64,000 bases of DNA. It comes from Entomortierella parvispora. Taxonomy: Eukaryota > Mortierellomycota > Mortierellomycetes > Mortierellales > Mortierellaceae. The stretch is from NCBI GenBank assembly GCA_963573315.1, contig OY752142.1, forward strand, positions 1,984,001 through 2,048,000. Direction: 5' to 3'. Below the pieces are notes generated by a model. It ran no database searches, was not told the origin of the DNA, and saw only the letters and a program-made list of their open reading frames with translations. Position 1 is the first letter of the stretch, and every line of letters starts with the position of its first letter. Positions 32,001 to 43,823 of the stretch are shown here, one piece after another. The translations under genes and the position numbers were made by a program.

Positions 32001-35000
32001 GATTCGCTGCTCCGCTCCTGACGCGACGTCTAGGGCCTGGTTCGCCTTCAACGTCATTCCAGGACGAGCTCATTTCATGCAGCTCTCGGAGCTCTTTCGA
32101 CTTTGCCATCTTCGTCCTGTTGGCCTGACCGATATCCTCAATCAAAGCACTGCCCTTGTGCTTCTTTCCTGGTTGTCCAGAGGGTGATGCAGTCTGGGCG
32201 GGCTTCTCCTTGCGCTTTCCAGCCGCGGGTTTACGTTTCCGTCCACGGTTCGAGAGCATCTCCTTGAAGCCGATTTTCTTCTTTTCGCGATAGTAGAACA
32301 GAACACACTGAGAAGCCGTCTTGTCCTCCAATCCAGCTGCGATTTTTCCAAACTGCTTGGGGTAATTCATGTAACGCTTAATAAAAATCTCGCGCTCCTG
32401 CTCCGACCATATATCGGTAACAGCTCCCAGGCGGTAGTACTTGGCTGGGTCCGTCACAAGATGATTCATGTCATAGTAGTGGACCTTTTCTCGGATGTTG
32501 GGATCTAAAATCATGGGTGGTACTGTGGCGGCAGTGCGTGATGCTCGAAGGTCCGGGTTTCTCATGTCGGCATTCTCCAAACTCTGAATAATTTCGAGCA
32601 ACTCGGCCTCGCTCCTGACAGCATCGCTGTTATACGCGCCTCTCCGATTCCGGGTCGACGTGAACAAGACGCTTTCGCCCACAACCTGGTCCTCCTCGCG
32701 GGTGTTGGCCGGCACAGGAACTGTCGCCATCTTCTCCTTCAATTTGTCCAGCTTTTCCACCTTTTTGGTCCAGATCTCCCAGTGCTGCTTGTACTCTCGC
32801 TTCAACGCTAGTTCTTTCTCATCCAAAGCTGCTATCTTCACCGCCATGTTACGAAGCATAACATCTCGAAATCGCCGATGATTGTCAATGTTTTCTTGGT
32901 AGCAGGGATAGTCCTCAATGGATTCGAAAACTTGGAGGGCCGGTTGTTGCAGACGATGATGAGGTGAGCTATCGCGCAGAGCGCTGTGGACACGACCGTA
33001 CTTCTTGGCCTTTGTATTGTTCTCTGCATAGATTTGGTCAAACAGTTGAGGTCGACGAGTCTGCGCCACCCTTCGTTTGAAAAATGGATCATCTTCGTCG
33101 ATCGGAGCCATCAGGTCCTGTCTGGAGAATGATTGAACAATTTGTCGATGTCGCTCCACTCCTGCATCCGGTTCGCCAACCCCCATGTCAATGTCTTCGC
33201 TGCCGACAATATCCAGGCCATGGTCCTCCGTGTCTCGGTCAGGTACGAGGTCAATAGGACTTGCAGGCTCTAGGGCATTGCTAGGAGTCGAGAGCGCAGA
33301 TTGCTTCGTTTCAGTTCCTACTTCGAGCTCCATTGGTGAATCCTCCACCACTGATTCCAGCTCGGATTGATCGACAGCATTAGGCACATCGTCCTCGGCT
33401 TGTGGAAGCAACACTTGACTGGATGCAAGTAAATCTTGCTCCTTCTTGACACGGTACGATGCCAAGATGTCCTCGTATTGTTGGATGGTGCCATCAATCT
33501 TGTCGATCTCAACCAATATATCAGCGTGATTCTCAAATTCTACGACTTCTGCGGGCGGCTGGGCATCCAACATGTCTACGGCAAGCGACGATGTAGGCGA
33601 TTGCAGTGAAGCTATGGAGGCGCTCCGGGAAACTCTGCCAACGACAACTTCCTTTACACCTGCAGTGTCAATTATTTCATCCACCTCCATATCCTGTAGT
33701 GGAGCCGATGGAGTGATGCTCTGACCCGCGCTTGTTTCAGAAACCTCTTGCTTTACCTCGACTTCTTGTAGCACTGGAGTGACAGAAGGAACGATCTTCG
33801 GTCCCTTCTCGTCAGATGTTGGCAATTCCAAAAGACTGACATCGGGAATATCACTCATTGTCTTCTCGATTACAGGCAATTCGTCAACCGCCTGCTGTAC
33901 AGCCGTAATCGAGTTGGCAGTTGATGGTTCAGCTGGAGTTGTTGATGTGGCGGTAGTTGTAGTCTCCGTGTCTGCTGTGGGAGGTGATTTCACAACAGTG
34001 TTGACTCTGGCAATGCTTGGCGGGGACAGCATTTCAATATCTGTGGGTGAACGAGGAGGTGCCAGGTCGTCAATGCTGGGCACAGTTTTGACGGATTCCG
34101 GTTCGACTTGAATTCTCCTCTCTATCGTGCTACTGTTATCGTCTTTATCGTTTTTTTCCGAAAGGGATCCAACTTTCACTGAAGGCGAGTTGGGGTAGCT
34201 GTTCCTGGCTGGCTGACTTGGATAGCCAGTCTCAAATGACTCGGTATATCTTGGTCCCTCTGAGGAAGGCGCACTGAGAACGCGCTGTCTCCTACCAACG
34301 GGAATGTTGCGTCCCGCCCGACCATCGAACTCCATCCGGAGGCCAGCCCCATCAGGTCTGTAACTTGAGTGACGATCACGATCTCTGTGCTCTCTGGCAG
34401 TGGGTTCCACACTGTCGCTATCCCGAGGGGTGTACCGGTCCTGCTCCCTTGATTGACTATTTTCTATAGAGGCCATATCACCGTTGGGCAGACTCTCTTT
34501 CAGGCTCTGCACTGACAGCGAGCGTCGCTGGTCCTGCCGGGAAGCTGCTGGCCCATCTGGTATGCTAACGTCGTCCATCTTTTCCATTATTTGCTTATCC
34601 TTGTTTGCTGCATAGGCCAAAAGATCCCTATCCAACTCTTGAGCGAGGGTCATGCGCGAACTTGACATCCGATCTCGGTCCCTGTCACGTGCGCCATGGT
34701 CAAACGAAATCCTACTGGATCCTGGGCCCTCTCTTTCTTTTTCAGACTCATGTAGCCATATTGGCCGTTCGCGATGTCTGTCTCTGTCACGATCACGCTC
34801 CCGTTCTCGCTCGCGTTCTCGCTCTACAAGTTCACGAACGTCCATTTCAGGTCCATCCCGGTTGTTCAGAGGGTCCCGCCCTTTGACTTCGGCGCCCCAG
34901 GCGCCACGTTCCCTCGGTTCTCGATCTCGAAGGTCGCGAGTGTTGATGCCGACTTCCCGCAAATCTCGGTCTCTGGGATCTCTGTCGCGAGGGTCAACCT

Positions 35001-36232
35001 CTCTGTTAAACGCCATGTCTCTGTCTCTCCATTCGCGTTCGCGTGCAGGTTCGCGCATGTCACGCCCCTCTCGAGGATCTCTTGGAGCACGCAAATCCCG
35101 CATGTCACGGATGTCTTGGCGAATATCTCGACCCCTGAAGTCTCTCTCTCGGTCAAACTCCCTTGAAAACTGGTTTTGCCTGCCTCGCCAGTCATCCCGA
35201 TCCATATAGCGCATAGGACCGAGGCCAAGACCGACACCGGGGCCCATTCCTGCAGCCGGTCCTGTTGGGAAGTATTCCATCGATCGACTGCTGTGGTTCA
35301 CATCATTGAAGTTGCCTTTATAGTGCGGTGGGGGACTGAATTCCCGAGAATGTGATAATGCTGATGTGTTGGGGGCAGAGCTCGAGGCAAAATGTCTGGC
35401 CGAAGGTCCTGTTGGTGGTCCTGCGTGGTCGCTCATAGCGGGGGTCCCTTTCAGGCTTTCAGATGATCGGAAACGTGGGTCCCGCGGAGGAAACCTATCG
35501 CGGTATTTTAGTCTTGACTAATTGCAGAAGAGCAGGTGAAGGTTAGTTATTTGTAACATTTTCCACTTGCTAAACACCCCCCCCAAAAAAAAGCCCAGAT
35601 GAAAAGTAAAAAGGCGAGGCGTCAACATATTGACAGGAAACATTGAGAGCCAAAGGAGGCGTGGGGAGGAAACAAGAAGAAAGAAATACCTCCTGGAAGC
35701 CCATTTCGGAAGGCGGTGATCCCGCGGGCCCGTTCCTGCCCATGGGGGCAGTAATACCAGCTCTGGGTGGTCTCCTCCTGTCTCCGGATGGGCTAAAGAA
35801 AAAAAAATAAGTAATTGGTTAGAAGGCTTGATGTCAAGGATTAATTCGCCATGCGATGGTGCTTGATGACGATCCCGATGCTTACAAATCTCGCGGTCTA
35901 TTGCGGTCGTCTCGTTCTGGAGAGCGGCTTCTGTCATATCGTTTCCTATAGGCGGAAGGGGAGTTATGCGTTATGCGTGCAAGATGCTCTATTAGCATCC
36001 GTAGCTCTGGTATCGTCCATTTGCAATAACAATAATCCTGTTTGCAGTACCTGGAGTCAGCGAAGGAGCGGTCGTGACTTTCAGACCTCGGCTTTGTAGG
36101 CGGCGGCGGTGAGCGAGAGTATCCGCGGATATGCTGAACGCCCCCTGGTGAGCTGACGGTCGAGTGTATGCGGGTCGACTTTAGCTGACTCGAGGCGGTC
36201 TGCAGTGGTGAGAGCAAAGGTGACCTCTCCAT
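29092..36232 (-). CDS. SANT-domain corepressor, Snt1/NCoR-like
   Basis: Four exons in transcription order: 36232-36051, 35945-35886, 35792-35690, 35517-29092, 2256 residues. The N-terminus is Arg/Asp-rich with RDRD and RERERER dipeptide tracts. Three SANT/Myb-like domains follow: about 1150-1195 (IWSEQEREIFIKRYMNYPKQ), 1420-1470 (RWTTAEHAKAIEALKKFGRD) and 1645-1695 (YWSRQEKIDFVRLLSIHGKD). The region ahead of the first SANT is helical, as in the deacetylase-activating domain of NCoR/SMRT. The C-terminal ~450 residues are His/Gln/Ser/Pro-rich and probably disordered. The family scaffolds class I/II histone deacetylases (Set3C in yeast, NCoR-HDAC3 in animals). Assignment to Snt1/NCoR rests on the arrangement of the first two SANT domains; complex membership is inferred. 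Confidence 0.82.
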
Positions 36233-37078
36233 GACACGGTTGGATGTTGCGTAGGTTGCTCTGGCTCAATCACTGTCCTGCTGTGTTTCGTATAATATTA
36301 TCCTCAGTTCGTATCTTGGCGTGTTTCCTCCGATCTTAAGAAGAGGATGGTGAAATTGCGAAATAAAGCGTGCAAGAAAAGGAGTCGAACACACTAGAGC
36401 AGGGGTTTGCGGGTAGATGGAGGGAGCAGGGCGACTCTGACAGATGAATGAGTGTGGTGAGCGAATTGGTCTAGCATAGTTGGAAGGATAAAGAGAGTGT
36501 TAGTTTTTCAAGTGGAATGGGTGGCCTACAATGGGCAGCTGAGGCTGCGATGGACAGGATCTGTGCCACAAGACAAAGTTCAGATGGTTTGCGGGTGGCA
36601 AAGGAGGAGGAGGGGATACCTTGACAGCAATCGTGAAGAGAGAGCCGCAGGAGGGGTGGGGGTCGTGGCTGCGAGGAGTATAGGGGAAGGGAGGGAGGGA
36701 AGAAGGAGGAAAAGGAAGGAAGGCAGCACACAGTCGAATGGACGGGGGAGGATGAAAATGAAGAAGGACGGCCAAAGGGATGCAAAGAGAATGAACAATC
36801 ATGGACGAAAGAGACGGCGGCAGTGTGAAAGGCAGGGAAGAGGAGGGAGGGACTGGAATGGCAGGCGGACGGCGATCAGGCGCACCTCGCTAAACGGCGA
36901 TTCTTTGTTCAATCGTGCATTCTAGAGAGGTTGGCCCTTCGAGTGGCGTGACAGTAAATGCCATTATCGCAAAAGCTACAGTTGCTTTGTTTTATTCTAT
37001 GGTTTTATTTTTTAAACTAGGTATTGTACAAGAAAACATGCAGTCGACAGAAATGCAGCAAAAGAAACGCTTACATCC
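36233..37078. promoter_or_regulatory. Upstream region of the Snt1-like gene and 3' flank of PRODH
   Basis: About 850 bp without a supported gene. 36590-36870 is purine-rich on + (CT-rich leader on the Snt1-like sense strand). A TTTATT near 36990-37010, read as AATAAA on minus, is a likely poly(A) signal of the PRODH gene. Confidence 0.5.
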
Positions 37079-39603
37079 TTACAAGGTGGTTGCAGGGCCA
37101 GTGGGAACGATTGGGACGGCCTGGATTTGGGCACGATCCTTCTGCGCTACGAAGCGAGACTTGAGTTCGGCCCACAGAAGGTTGCGCTCAACAGCGACAC
37201 CCCCCAACACCGAAGCGTTCTCTTGAGCGCGGCTATTAGACAACAACATGGACAACATGAAAGTAAAGGCGGTTAGAAACCGAGTATCAAAATAGTAGTG
37301 TCGTTCACAAAACAGACTTCTCAATGATGAGCTATAAACTTACCGAATCAAGTAAGGGATGACATGGTGAATTGGTCCATAAGGCACATATTTGTAAATA
37401 CCATAGCCGTGTTGGCCAAGAGTATACGAGATCTGGTCACACATGCCCATCAACTGGCCAAACATCACCAGGCCAGACTGGGGCGACAATCCGAGATGCT
37501 GCATGCGACCGCAGGTGCGCATCACAGAGTCCTTGTTGTGGGAAGCAACAAAGAGGACAACGGGAGAATTCTTCAAAGAGAGAGGGGCAGCGTCTTGGGT
37601 CTTGTCCTCGGCAATCAACTTTTGCTTCCGGGTCATCTCTCCCAACATAAAGTCAACACCGGCGTTGTAGGAGGTGTGAGTGGCCTCAATACCGTCGCAG
37701 ATAGGATCCTCGAGACCCAACTCAGTCGCTCTCTTGCGCTCGCTGACCATGTAGGCACCACGAACAAGCTTAGCAGCCAAGATGTATCCATTTCTTTGAG
37801 CACGGGTATAATCTTGCTGAAGGCGACCCAGGGCATCCTTGAGATACATTTGGTAGGTATTGTAGATCAAAGGTCCATCAGCATGAGGGGTATGGTTGTA
37901 GTGCTCCTGGAGGTGCAGAGCCACGCTGTCAATTGCGGGCTGGAAGTAGCTCTGCTCGGCATCGATCATCAGGCGCGTTTGGGTCTTCTCTGCCTGGTCG
38001 CACAGCTTCTCCATGCGAGTCAAGAGACGCTTGTAATCCTCCAGATCTACGCTCTCAAGCCCGGGAATGACTGCGCTTTGGTTAGAGTCCGAAGCAAACA
38101 AGGCGCGCGTTTCGTCGCGGTTCATCGAAACGGTGCAAGCAAAGTCGACCCAGTCAATGCGGCCGTCCTGATCCTTGTCAGCCTCCTTGAACAAATGGTC
38201 AACAACAGCATCCAAGCTCTCCTGGTTTTGAACAGGGCTGGGCAACATCTTGACTAGTTCCTTGAACTCCTCCTTGGTGACCTTTCCATCTCGGTCCTGA
38301 TCGATTTTCTTGAATCCAGATTCGAGGGCAGTCAAGGTGGTGGAAACCTGCTGGAGCAGCAACGGAGAACCCATGGCCGTCACCTTGATAGCAGCAAAGG
38401 ACTTTGACATGTTGGAAGCGGTCTCAATGCAGGTGCTGATCTGCTCAGCAATGTGATCCGCGCTCTTGTTGAAGCGGGCTCTGATCTGTTCAGGAGTCTG
38501 GTTCTCGAGATCAGATTCGTCCAGATCCACTTCGATGGAAAGATCCAGGATTGAGCCAATTCCTGCATTCTTGAGCTGGTTCATGGTTCCAATGCAATCA
38601 TCCGCAGTTTCTCCACTACATGTTCAAAAAGTGTCAAGAAAACCAAAGTTAGACATCCAGCCTACTAGAAGAAAAAATGAAGCACAGCCCCCCACACTCC
38701 CGGTTATCCATCCACCAATGATGCGCGTGACCCTGCCTCCGCCACCGACCAAAACATTTGTCAGTGTCCAAAAGTCCATTTCCGCCCTAAACCCACGCAG
38801 TGGCGCGCTTGTCCAAATGAGGACTACGGGTCTGAACCCAGCTAGGCCCATGACTGGTGTAGGTTCCAGCCGGTCCCTCATCGGAGCAGAAACTCTAGAG
38901 ATCTGTCATTGCCCGGGAAGGTCATTGGAATTCCACCCTCTGGGCCCAAAAAAAGGAACTCGCCAGTCGGTCACACCCGTCCACATCACATCAATTGACT
39001 CGAAAAAAAATATTGTCAAATAACTTACCCGCAGAACTGGGCAAAGAAGGTCTTGCGGACAATCCAATAGGCAGGTGCTGTCAGGTGCATCAATTCGGCC
39101 AGATGGATTAACTGGGGTGCAAGATCAACCAGGAGACTGAAGGTGCACATCTTGTAGACCATCAAGGACCGCAGCAACTCGAGGGTCGATTTTTTTTCGA
39201 CGGCAATGCGGTTGTGTTCGTCTTGGAGGTCCTGGATGACATCCCCACCGGTTAGAACAGAGAGTGCAGAGGAGTTGGACTCCATCTGTGGAGCCTTGGC
39301 TAACTGGGAAAGAAGGGTGGCCGAGGTAGCAAGAGCAATGGTAGAGCCAACAGCCACTTTTGACCAGACAGAGGAGGACTTGGGGACAGCAGAGGGAGTG
39401 GAGGACGCAGAAGAGGAGTAAGAGCGAGCAAAAGCAGAAGAAGAGAAAGAAGGGGTTGGGGACGGTCGAGGACAAAGACGGGTGTGTCCACGAGAGTGAG
39501 GAACAAAGGATTTCAAAGGGGTGTAGCAAGCCTGGGGAGAAACAGAGCGGGAGAGTGGCGAGGCCGAAGCACCAACGGATCGCACGAGCACACGGGAAGC
39601 CAT
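37079..39603 (-). CDS. PUT1/PRODH: Proline dehydrogenase (mitochondrial) with EF-hand insertion
   Basis: Three exons in transcription order: 39603-39029, 38615-37344, 37232-37079, 666 residues. It oxidises proline to pyrroline-5-carboxylate with FAD at the inner mitochondrial membrane. The N-terminus (MASRVLVRSVGASASPLSRS...) is Arg/Ser-rich without acids, as in a presequence. Catalytic-domain blocks include FAAIKVTAMGSP, RLMIDAEQSYFQPAIDSVAL, LIYNTYQMYLKDALGRLQQD, AAKLVRGAYMVSERKRA, VASHNKDSVM, GQLMGMCDQISYTLGQHGY, YKYVPYGPIHHVIPYLIRRA. Between the first two blocks lie two EF-hand loops, DQDRDGKVTKEE (about residues 297-308) and DKDQDGRIDWVD, each with the D-x-D-x-D-G ligand pattern. Yeast Put1 is shorter and lacks these. 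Upstream at 39934 there is an alternative in-frame first exon (see findings). Confidence 0.93.
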
Positions 39604-39836
39604 TGTTGATGTTGCACTAATAATAGGAGAATAGGAAAATAAAAAAGTCTCTGGAATGAGAATGAATGGGAGGATGTAAGCAAAAAGGATTGATCTCGAG
39701 GAACGAGAGATGACTGGGGAATGTTATGAGGAGAGGAGAGGAGAGGTAGAAACGGTCAAAGAAAAATGGTGGAGAAGAGAAAGAAAGAAGAAAAAATAAC
39801 AAAAAAAAAAAGAGGAACGAGGCGACAAAAACAAAC

Positions 39837-39934
39837 CTTCCTTCTTGGATTTCTGTCTTCATCACCCACGTTTCTCTGAGGATCTGCAGACGGTCCCGCA
39901 CAGGAGAAGATGCTCCGCCAGGGGTGTTGGCCAT
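39837..39934 (-). other. Possible alternative first exon of PRODH (or 5'UTR exon)
   Basis: An ATG at 39934 opens a 98-nt exon (MANTPGGASSPVRDRLQILR...) that ends AG|GTTTGT at 39837/39836. An acceptor ATTATTAG ends at 39617. Splicing joins Ser-Ala-Thr-Ser-Thr in frame to the PRODH Met at 39603. The simplest reading is a 5'UTR exon, but the frame allows an N-terminally extended protein. Confidence 0.4.
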
Positions 39935-40537
39935 TCACTCGATCTGCCGCCTTTGCTCTCGCTCTGGGGTGACCCGCGGGGACTGAATTGGACCAGCCGA
40001 AGAGAGGACTCTTATTCCCGTTTGGCCCCCCCTTCTGCCTCCCCGTCTCTCTTTCGGACTCTGACCTCGAAAGCGTTTCGATGACTCCTCTCTTCTGGCC
40101 GGTACCTCCACCTCAGATCGGGCCATTGTCCATAAACGGGTCGCAACTCCAGGCTGCTTGATCTGTTTATCCTTCCTGCTGTTGCTTGTGCTACCGGTCA
40201 TCGTATGAACTAGAATAACGGTGCATGCCGACTGATCGCCCAAACCTTCTCTACGCAAACGCGTAGAGACCTTGTTGGACCAGATTCGCATATCCCTTAC
40301 ATCCTGAGCACGTCAACCAGCAATGCACGGTGATGCTTTGTTGACTTGCCCCTTTTGGCATCTAATTGTCAAGAATTGGCCCTCCTTTGCTTCCACCCCT
40401 TTGTCAAGAAGGGGCAAGGTTGCTGTCCGTGTCCATCGCCGACCTGCGACAAATATGCACATAGCTGAACAATTTCCTTCTATTTTCATTTTCTCTCTCT
40501 TCCTTCCACAATCCCCACTTATTTTCTGCTTTCGACC
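39935..40537. promoter_or_regulatory. Divergent upstream region of PRODH and the TLC-domain gene
   Basis: About 600 bp. A minus-strand open frame (40291-39935) is Arg/Gly-rich and ends immediately before the ATG at 39934; it is not protein-like enough to call. CT-rich leader sequence precedes the TLC gene start. Confidence 0.45.
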
Positions 40538-41858
40538 ATGGATAGCCATCTTCAGTCCCCACAAGACGCCTTTCGTCTGCTAGCCGAGGTGGCTGCCTCT
40601 GTTTCGAACCAAGGAGAAACTTCCGCTGCCGCCTACGAGGAGTTTCTGGGGATTGAATTGAACCCGAACAACGTTGTCATGCTCAAGACCATCCCTATCG
40701 CCTTCGTCGTGCAGTTTGTTTTATTCTATACAACATGGTATTTCGTTCCTTCTTTGAAAACGAACCGTCGTGGGTTAGCTTGGACCCCATCGTTTTATTG
40801 CGCCAGCTTCATGTTCTTGCTTTCTCTTTTGGAGATCGGCCAACTCCGCGTCACCATTTTTGACCACTTGGGACTGGACTCCACATCACTTGGCCTGCCT
40901 CCTTCCGCGACCATCTTCTCTCACTGGACACCGGCTCTCAATCGCTGGGTTATGGAATTAGGATCCCCCACAAACGGCGATCCGGCCCTTTTTGTCTCAA
41001 GCAGGATCGGCGACGCCCTTCGATGGTTCATATCCCAGCCCGTGTTTTCGCTGGCGCCTCTTCAACCAGTCCTGAACGCCTCCATGGATCGACCCTACTT
41101 CTTGGGCGGAGGTGGTCGTCTTTTACTGTCACTAGAGAATTTTCCCAGGGACTCTATGATTTCATCTTTAATTGCTGGGTACTTTGTTGGCTACGTCCTG
41201 AGCGACCAGATCCTCTCATTCGCCCACTATCGAGAACACGTCGGGTTCTTGACAGGCGATGTGCATCATACTTTCTACACAATGGTCGTCTTTTCCATGT
41301 GCCGCGCGGGAGCGCTGTCCATCTTTGGTGTTCTTGCTGGGGTCTCTGAAGGTAATTATAAACATACCCACCGAAAGCTGGTGGCCTCCTTTTTTCTGGA
41401 CCCGTGTGTGCGTAAGTGTGTTTATCATTTCCCTCATCCCCTTTCTCTTCCGTTCTGTCTCTCTAGGATCCACCGCGTTCCTGTGCTGGGGGTACATGTT
41501 TCCAAAGATGAAAAGTGACTTTTGGTTTTCATTCTTATTTTTCTGGACTCGGATCATTCTCAACATTGGGGGTCTTCATGAACTCGTATTCAGTATGGGT
41601 CCGTCAGGTGGAGCCGCTTACGTTTATACGGCTTCCTTGGTCATGCACACCTTTTGGTTCTCAAAGTTCATCCGAATCCAACGGTACAAGGCCCAGAAGA
41701 GAGCCAAGGAGCAGCTGGAGCAGGATCAGAGTCGACTACAGGAAAATGCTGTAGAGTCTTTGCTACTGTCTGAAAAATCAGAAAAGTCTGCTCGCATCAG
41801 CGATGGAAATACTTCCGTCATTCAGCTTCGCGCAGGTGCAGGCAAGAAGACTCAATAA
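40538..41858 (+). CDS. TLC-domain (TRAM-LAG1-CLN8) multipass membrane protein
   Basis: Two exons, 40538-41351 and 41467-41858, 401 residues. Seven or so membrane segments are visible: IPIAFVVQFVLFYTTWYFVP, YCASFMFLLSLLEIG, SLIAGYFVGYVLSDQIL, TFYTMVVFSMCRAGALSIFG, TAFLCWGYMF, FWFSFLFFWTRIILNIGG and AAYVYTASLVMHTFWFSKFI. The TLC signature is present, with a Asp-Val-His-His-Thr stretch (GDVHHTFYTM) just after the YREHVGF segment, and helices ordered as in TMEM56/TLCD4-type proteins. Ceramide synthases share the fold, but the Lag1 motif is not seen. The C-terminal ~60 residues are cytosolic and charged. Likely ER or plasma-membrane lipid-related function; no substrate can be given. It is convergent with the ATP-grasp gene, 102 bp away. 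Confidence 0.82.
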
Positions 41859-41960
41859 ACCGTTTATTTGTATTTACTACTATAGTACTTCAAATCAGAG
41901 CAAAAGAATGAGGATTTCTGGGACGCAAACATAATCCTGACCCAGAATTGATCGTTAATG

Positions 41961-43823
41961 TTAGCTTTGCACCAGGACCTCAACGCGCTCGCTGTCACCA
42001 TGACTGCGAGTGCTGAGGACTGTGTTCGGCCGGTGGGCTTGGTGGTGAGTATGAGCTGTCCCATACAATCTTCGATTGCGATGCAGAGCGTGGCTAATCA
42101 GATCATGAACGAATTCTGCAGGATCCGCATTTGTCATGAGCAAGATATTGGCCAGGGAGGATGAATCTAAGGAGAAACAGTAAATGCCCAGCCCAGTCAG
42201 TCGGACTTGTCTCTGTCGGTACAACAAGAGCAGGCTATAATCATGAGTGTACCTTTTTCAAACGACAGCCCGCAGTTCGAATTCACTTCGAGAACAAATG
42301 GCTCGCATTTGTCCATCTCTACGGTGCGGATATCAACTAAGGAACGAAACAAAGACCTTTAAGATAAAAGTCGTCCAAACGAAACACACTGTCACCGCCC
42401 TCTTTGCTTACCACGTCCATAGCCATTTCCATCTAGGGCCAAATATGCATCTCTGGCGACTTGCTGGAGATGATCCTGCCAGTCTGGGTTGGCAATTTGA
42501 TATTTACAAAAGTCCTCGTTGCCCTGGCCCCCCTCAAGATCGTAGCCATCCCAGTACTGATCAAAAGAGAGCAGCCGCTCAAACTTTCCGAGCTTGGGGT
42601 CAAAGGCTCGTTCAGCCACCGGGAACACGCGGACACCCCAGTCCTTGTCTCCAATGACAAGAGCTGTGAACTCGAGCCCTGCAAGATATTTTTCCACAAA
42701 GACCGTAGGGGTTTCAATATCAATGGCCATTTTCTCGTCTTTTTTGAGCGTTTTTGCGTTCAAAAGGGCTTGATGTAGGTCCTGAGGGCTGGCTTCCTGA
42801 TGATGCAGCTGTTGCTGTTTCAGGACCTCTGCGGCTGCTGCAACCGCATCGGCACCGTCCTCCTTCTTAGTGCCTTTCAAACTGGCAGCCAAGGACAAAT
42901 TCACCTGCTCCAGAAGATGTTCGGCGTCGTGGACAACGGATGCGACCGAGATGTTGATGGATGCATAAGAAATAGAGGGCTTGACAATCATGGGAAAGCC
43001 AATTTCTTGGATAATATCTTCCAAGTCCTCTCTCTTTGCCAACTCCCGGAATTCCTTGAAGGACGAGGTGGGAACGTGGGCTGCTTGGAGTTCCTTCTTC
43101 AGGATGGGCTTTGAACTCGAGATAATATAGAATGCTAGATAAGAAATGACAAAAAAAAAATATATAACCCATGCACATTATGTCAGCCATTCTCTTTCAA
43201 CGCTTGTGCGAGCTGCCATTCGTCTTTCAGCACGAGGTATGGGGTCTTACCAGAATCAGCTCCGGTGAATGGGATCTTGCGCTTCTCAAGTTCGATCACC
43301 ATTGACACTCCAGGATAGCCATCCAGCTCTGTGGGTGATTGTGCAGGGCCACAACACCAAGAAAAGAGGGCAAGACGGGGGAGAGAAGAAGGGGATGTTA
43401 GGGATGTTAAGTTGTACTGCCGTTGTGTTCACCAGGTTTTTTTTTTTTTGTTTTTTTTTTTTTTTTGTTTTTTACTCATGATCTGACGTCCACATTACCT
43501 GTCCCGTCGCAGAGTTGAAAGACCACCAAATCCTGGCCAAGATCCATCTTCTGCTTCATCTCCTCCTCCAGCCCGTCCGCCACCTGGGCGAGGGTGTCAA
43601 GAGACACGACCACGATCTCGACATCAGTAAACCCTGCTTTTTCTAGCACCTCCTGCAGCTCTGTCACGGCATGAGCGCGATCAAACTCGTTGGTGAGCGT
43701 GATGGGGTCTGTGGGGTCCTTGTCCAGAGGCACTTCACCCTGTGGCGCATCTTTGGCCAAGGGGCGGTGGCTCTGCGACGGTCGCAGGATGCGAATGGCG
43801 GCCAATGCAGTCGAAGTGGGCAT
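41961..43823 (-). CDS. D-alanine-D-alanine-ligase-like ATP-grasp protein
   Basis: Five exons in transcription order: 43823-43499, 43328-43251, 43134-42412, 42336-42253, 42166-41961, 471 residues, every intron in phase 1. The N-terminal region ends in VVFQLCDGTELDGYPGVSM and KIPFTGAD, like the Ddl N-domain. The ATP-grasp part has GFPMIVKPSISYASINISV, PTVFVEKYLAGLEFTALVIG, GNGYGRVDIRTVE and PFVLEVNSNCGLSF, where the Glu and Asn are the expected metal ligands. The family ligates a carboxylate to an amine or thiol using ATP. A fungus has no peptidoglycan, so the substrate is unlikely to be D-Ala-D-Ala. A poly(T) run of about 35 nt lies in intron 1 (about 43439-43473). An inositol-phosphate-kinase-like ATP-grasp was considered, but the CDGT and LEVN motifs fit Ddl better. 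Confidence 0.8.
43439..43473. repeat. T-rich homopolymer in ATP-grasp gene intron 1
   Basis: About 35 bp of T with two G interruptions (A-tract on the transcribed sense strand). It lies between the donor at 43498 and the acceptor at 43329. Confidence 0.8.

Noticed and set aside
36497-36925. Plus-strand frame of about 142 codons upstream of the Snt1-like gene
   Set aside because: It is low-complexity Arg/Lys/Gly sequence from a purine-rich leader, with no motif.
41961-43823. Inositol-phosphate kinase (ITPK1) as identity of the ATP-grasp gene
   Set aside because: The CDGT stretch and the LEVNSN metal site fit Ddl-type ATP-grasp better; no ITPK substrate-binding motif was seen.
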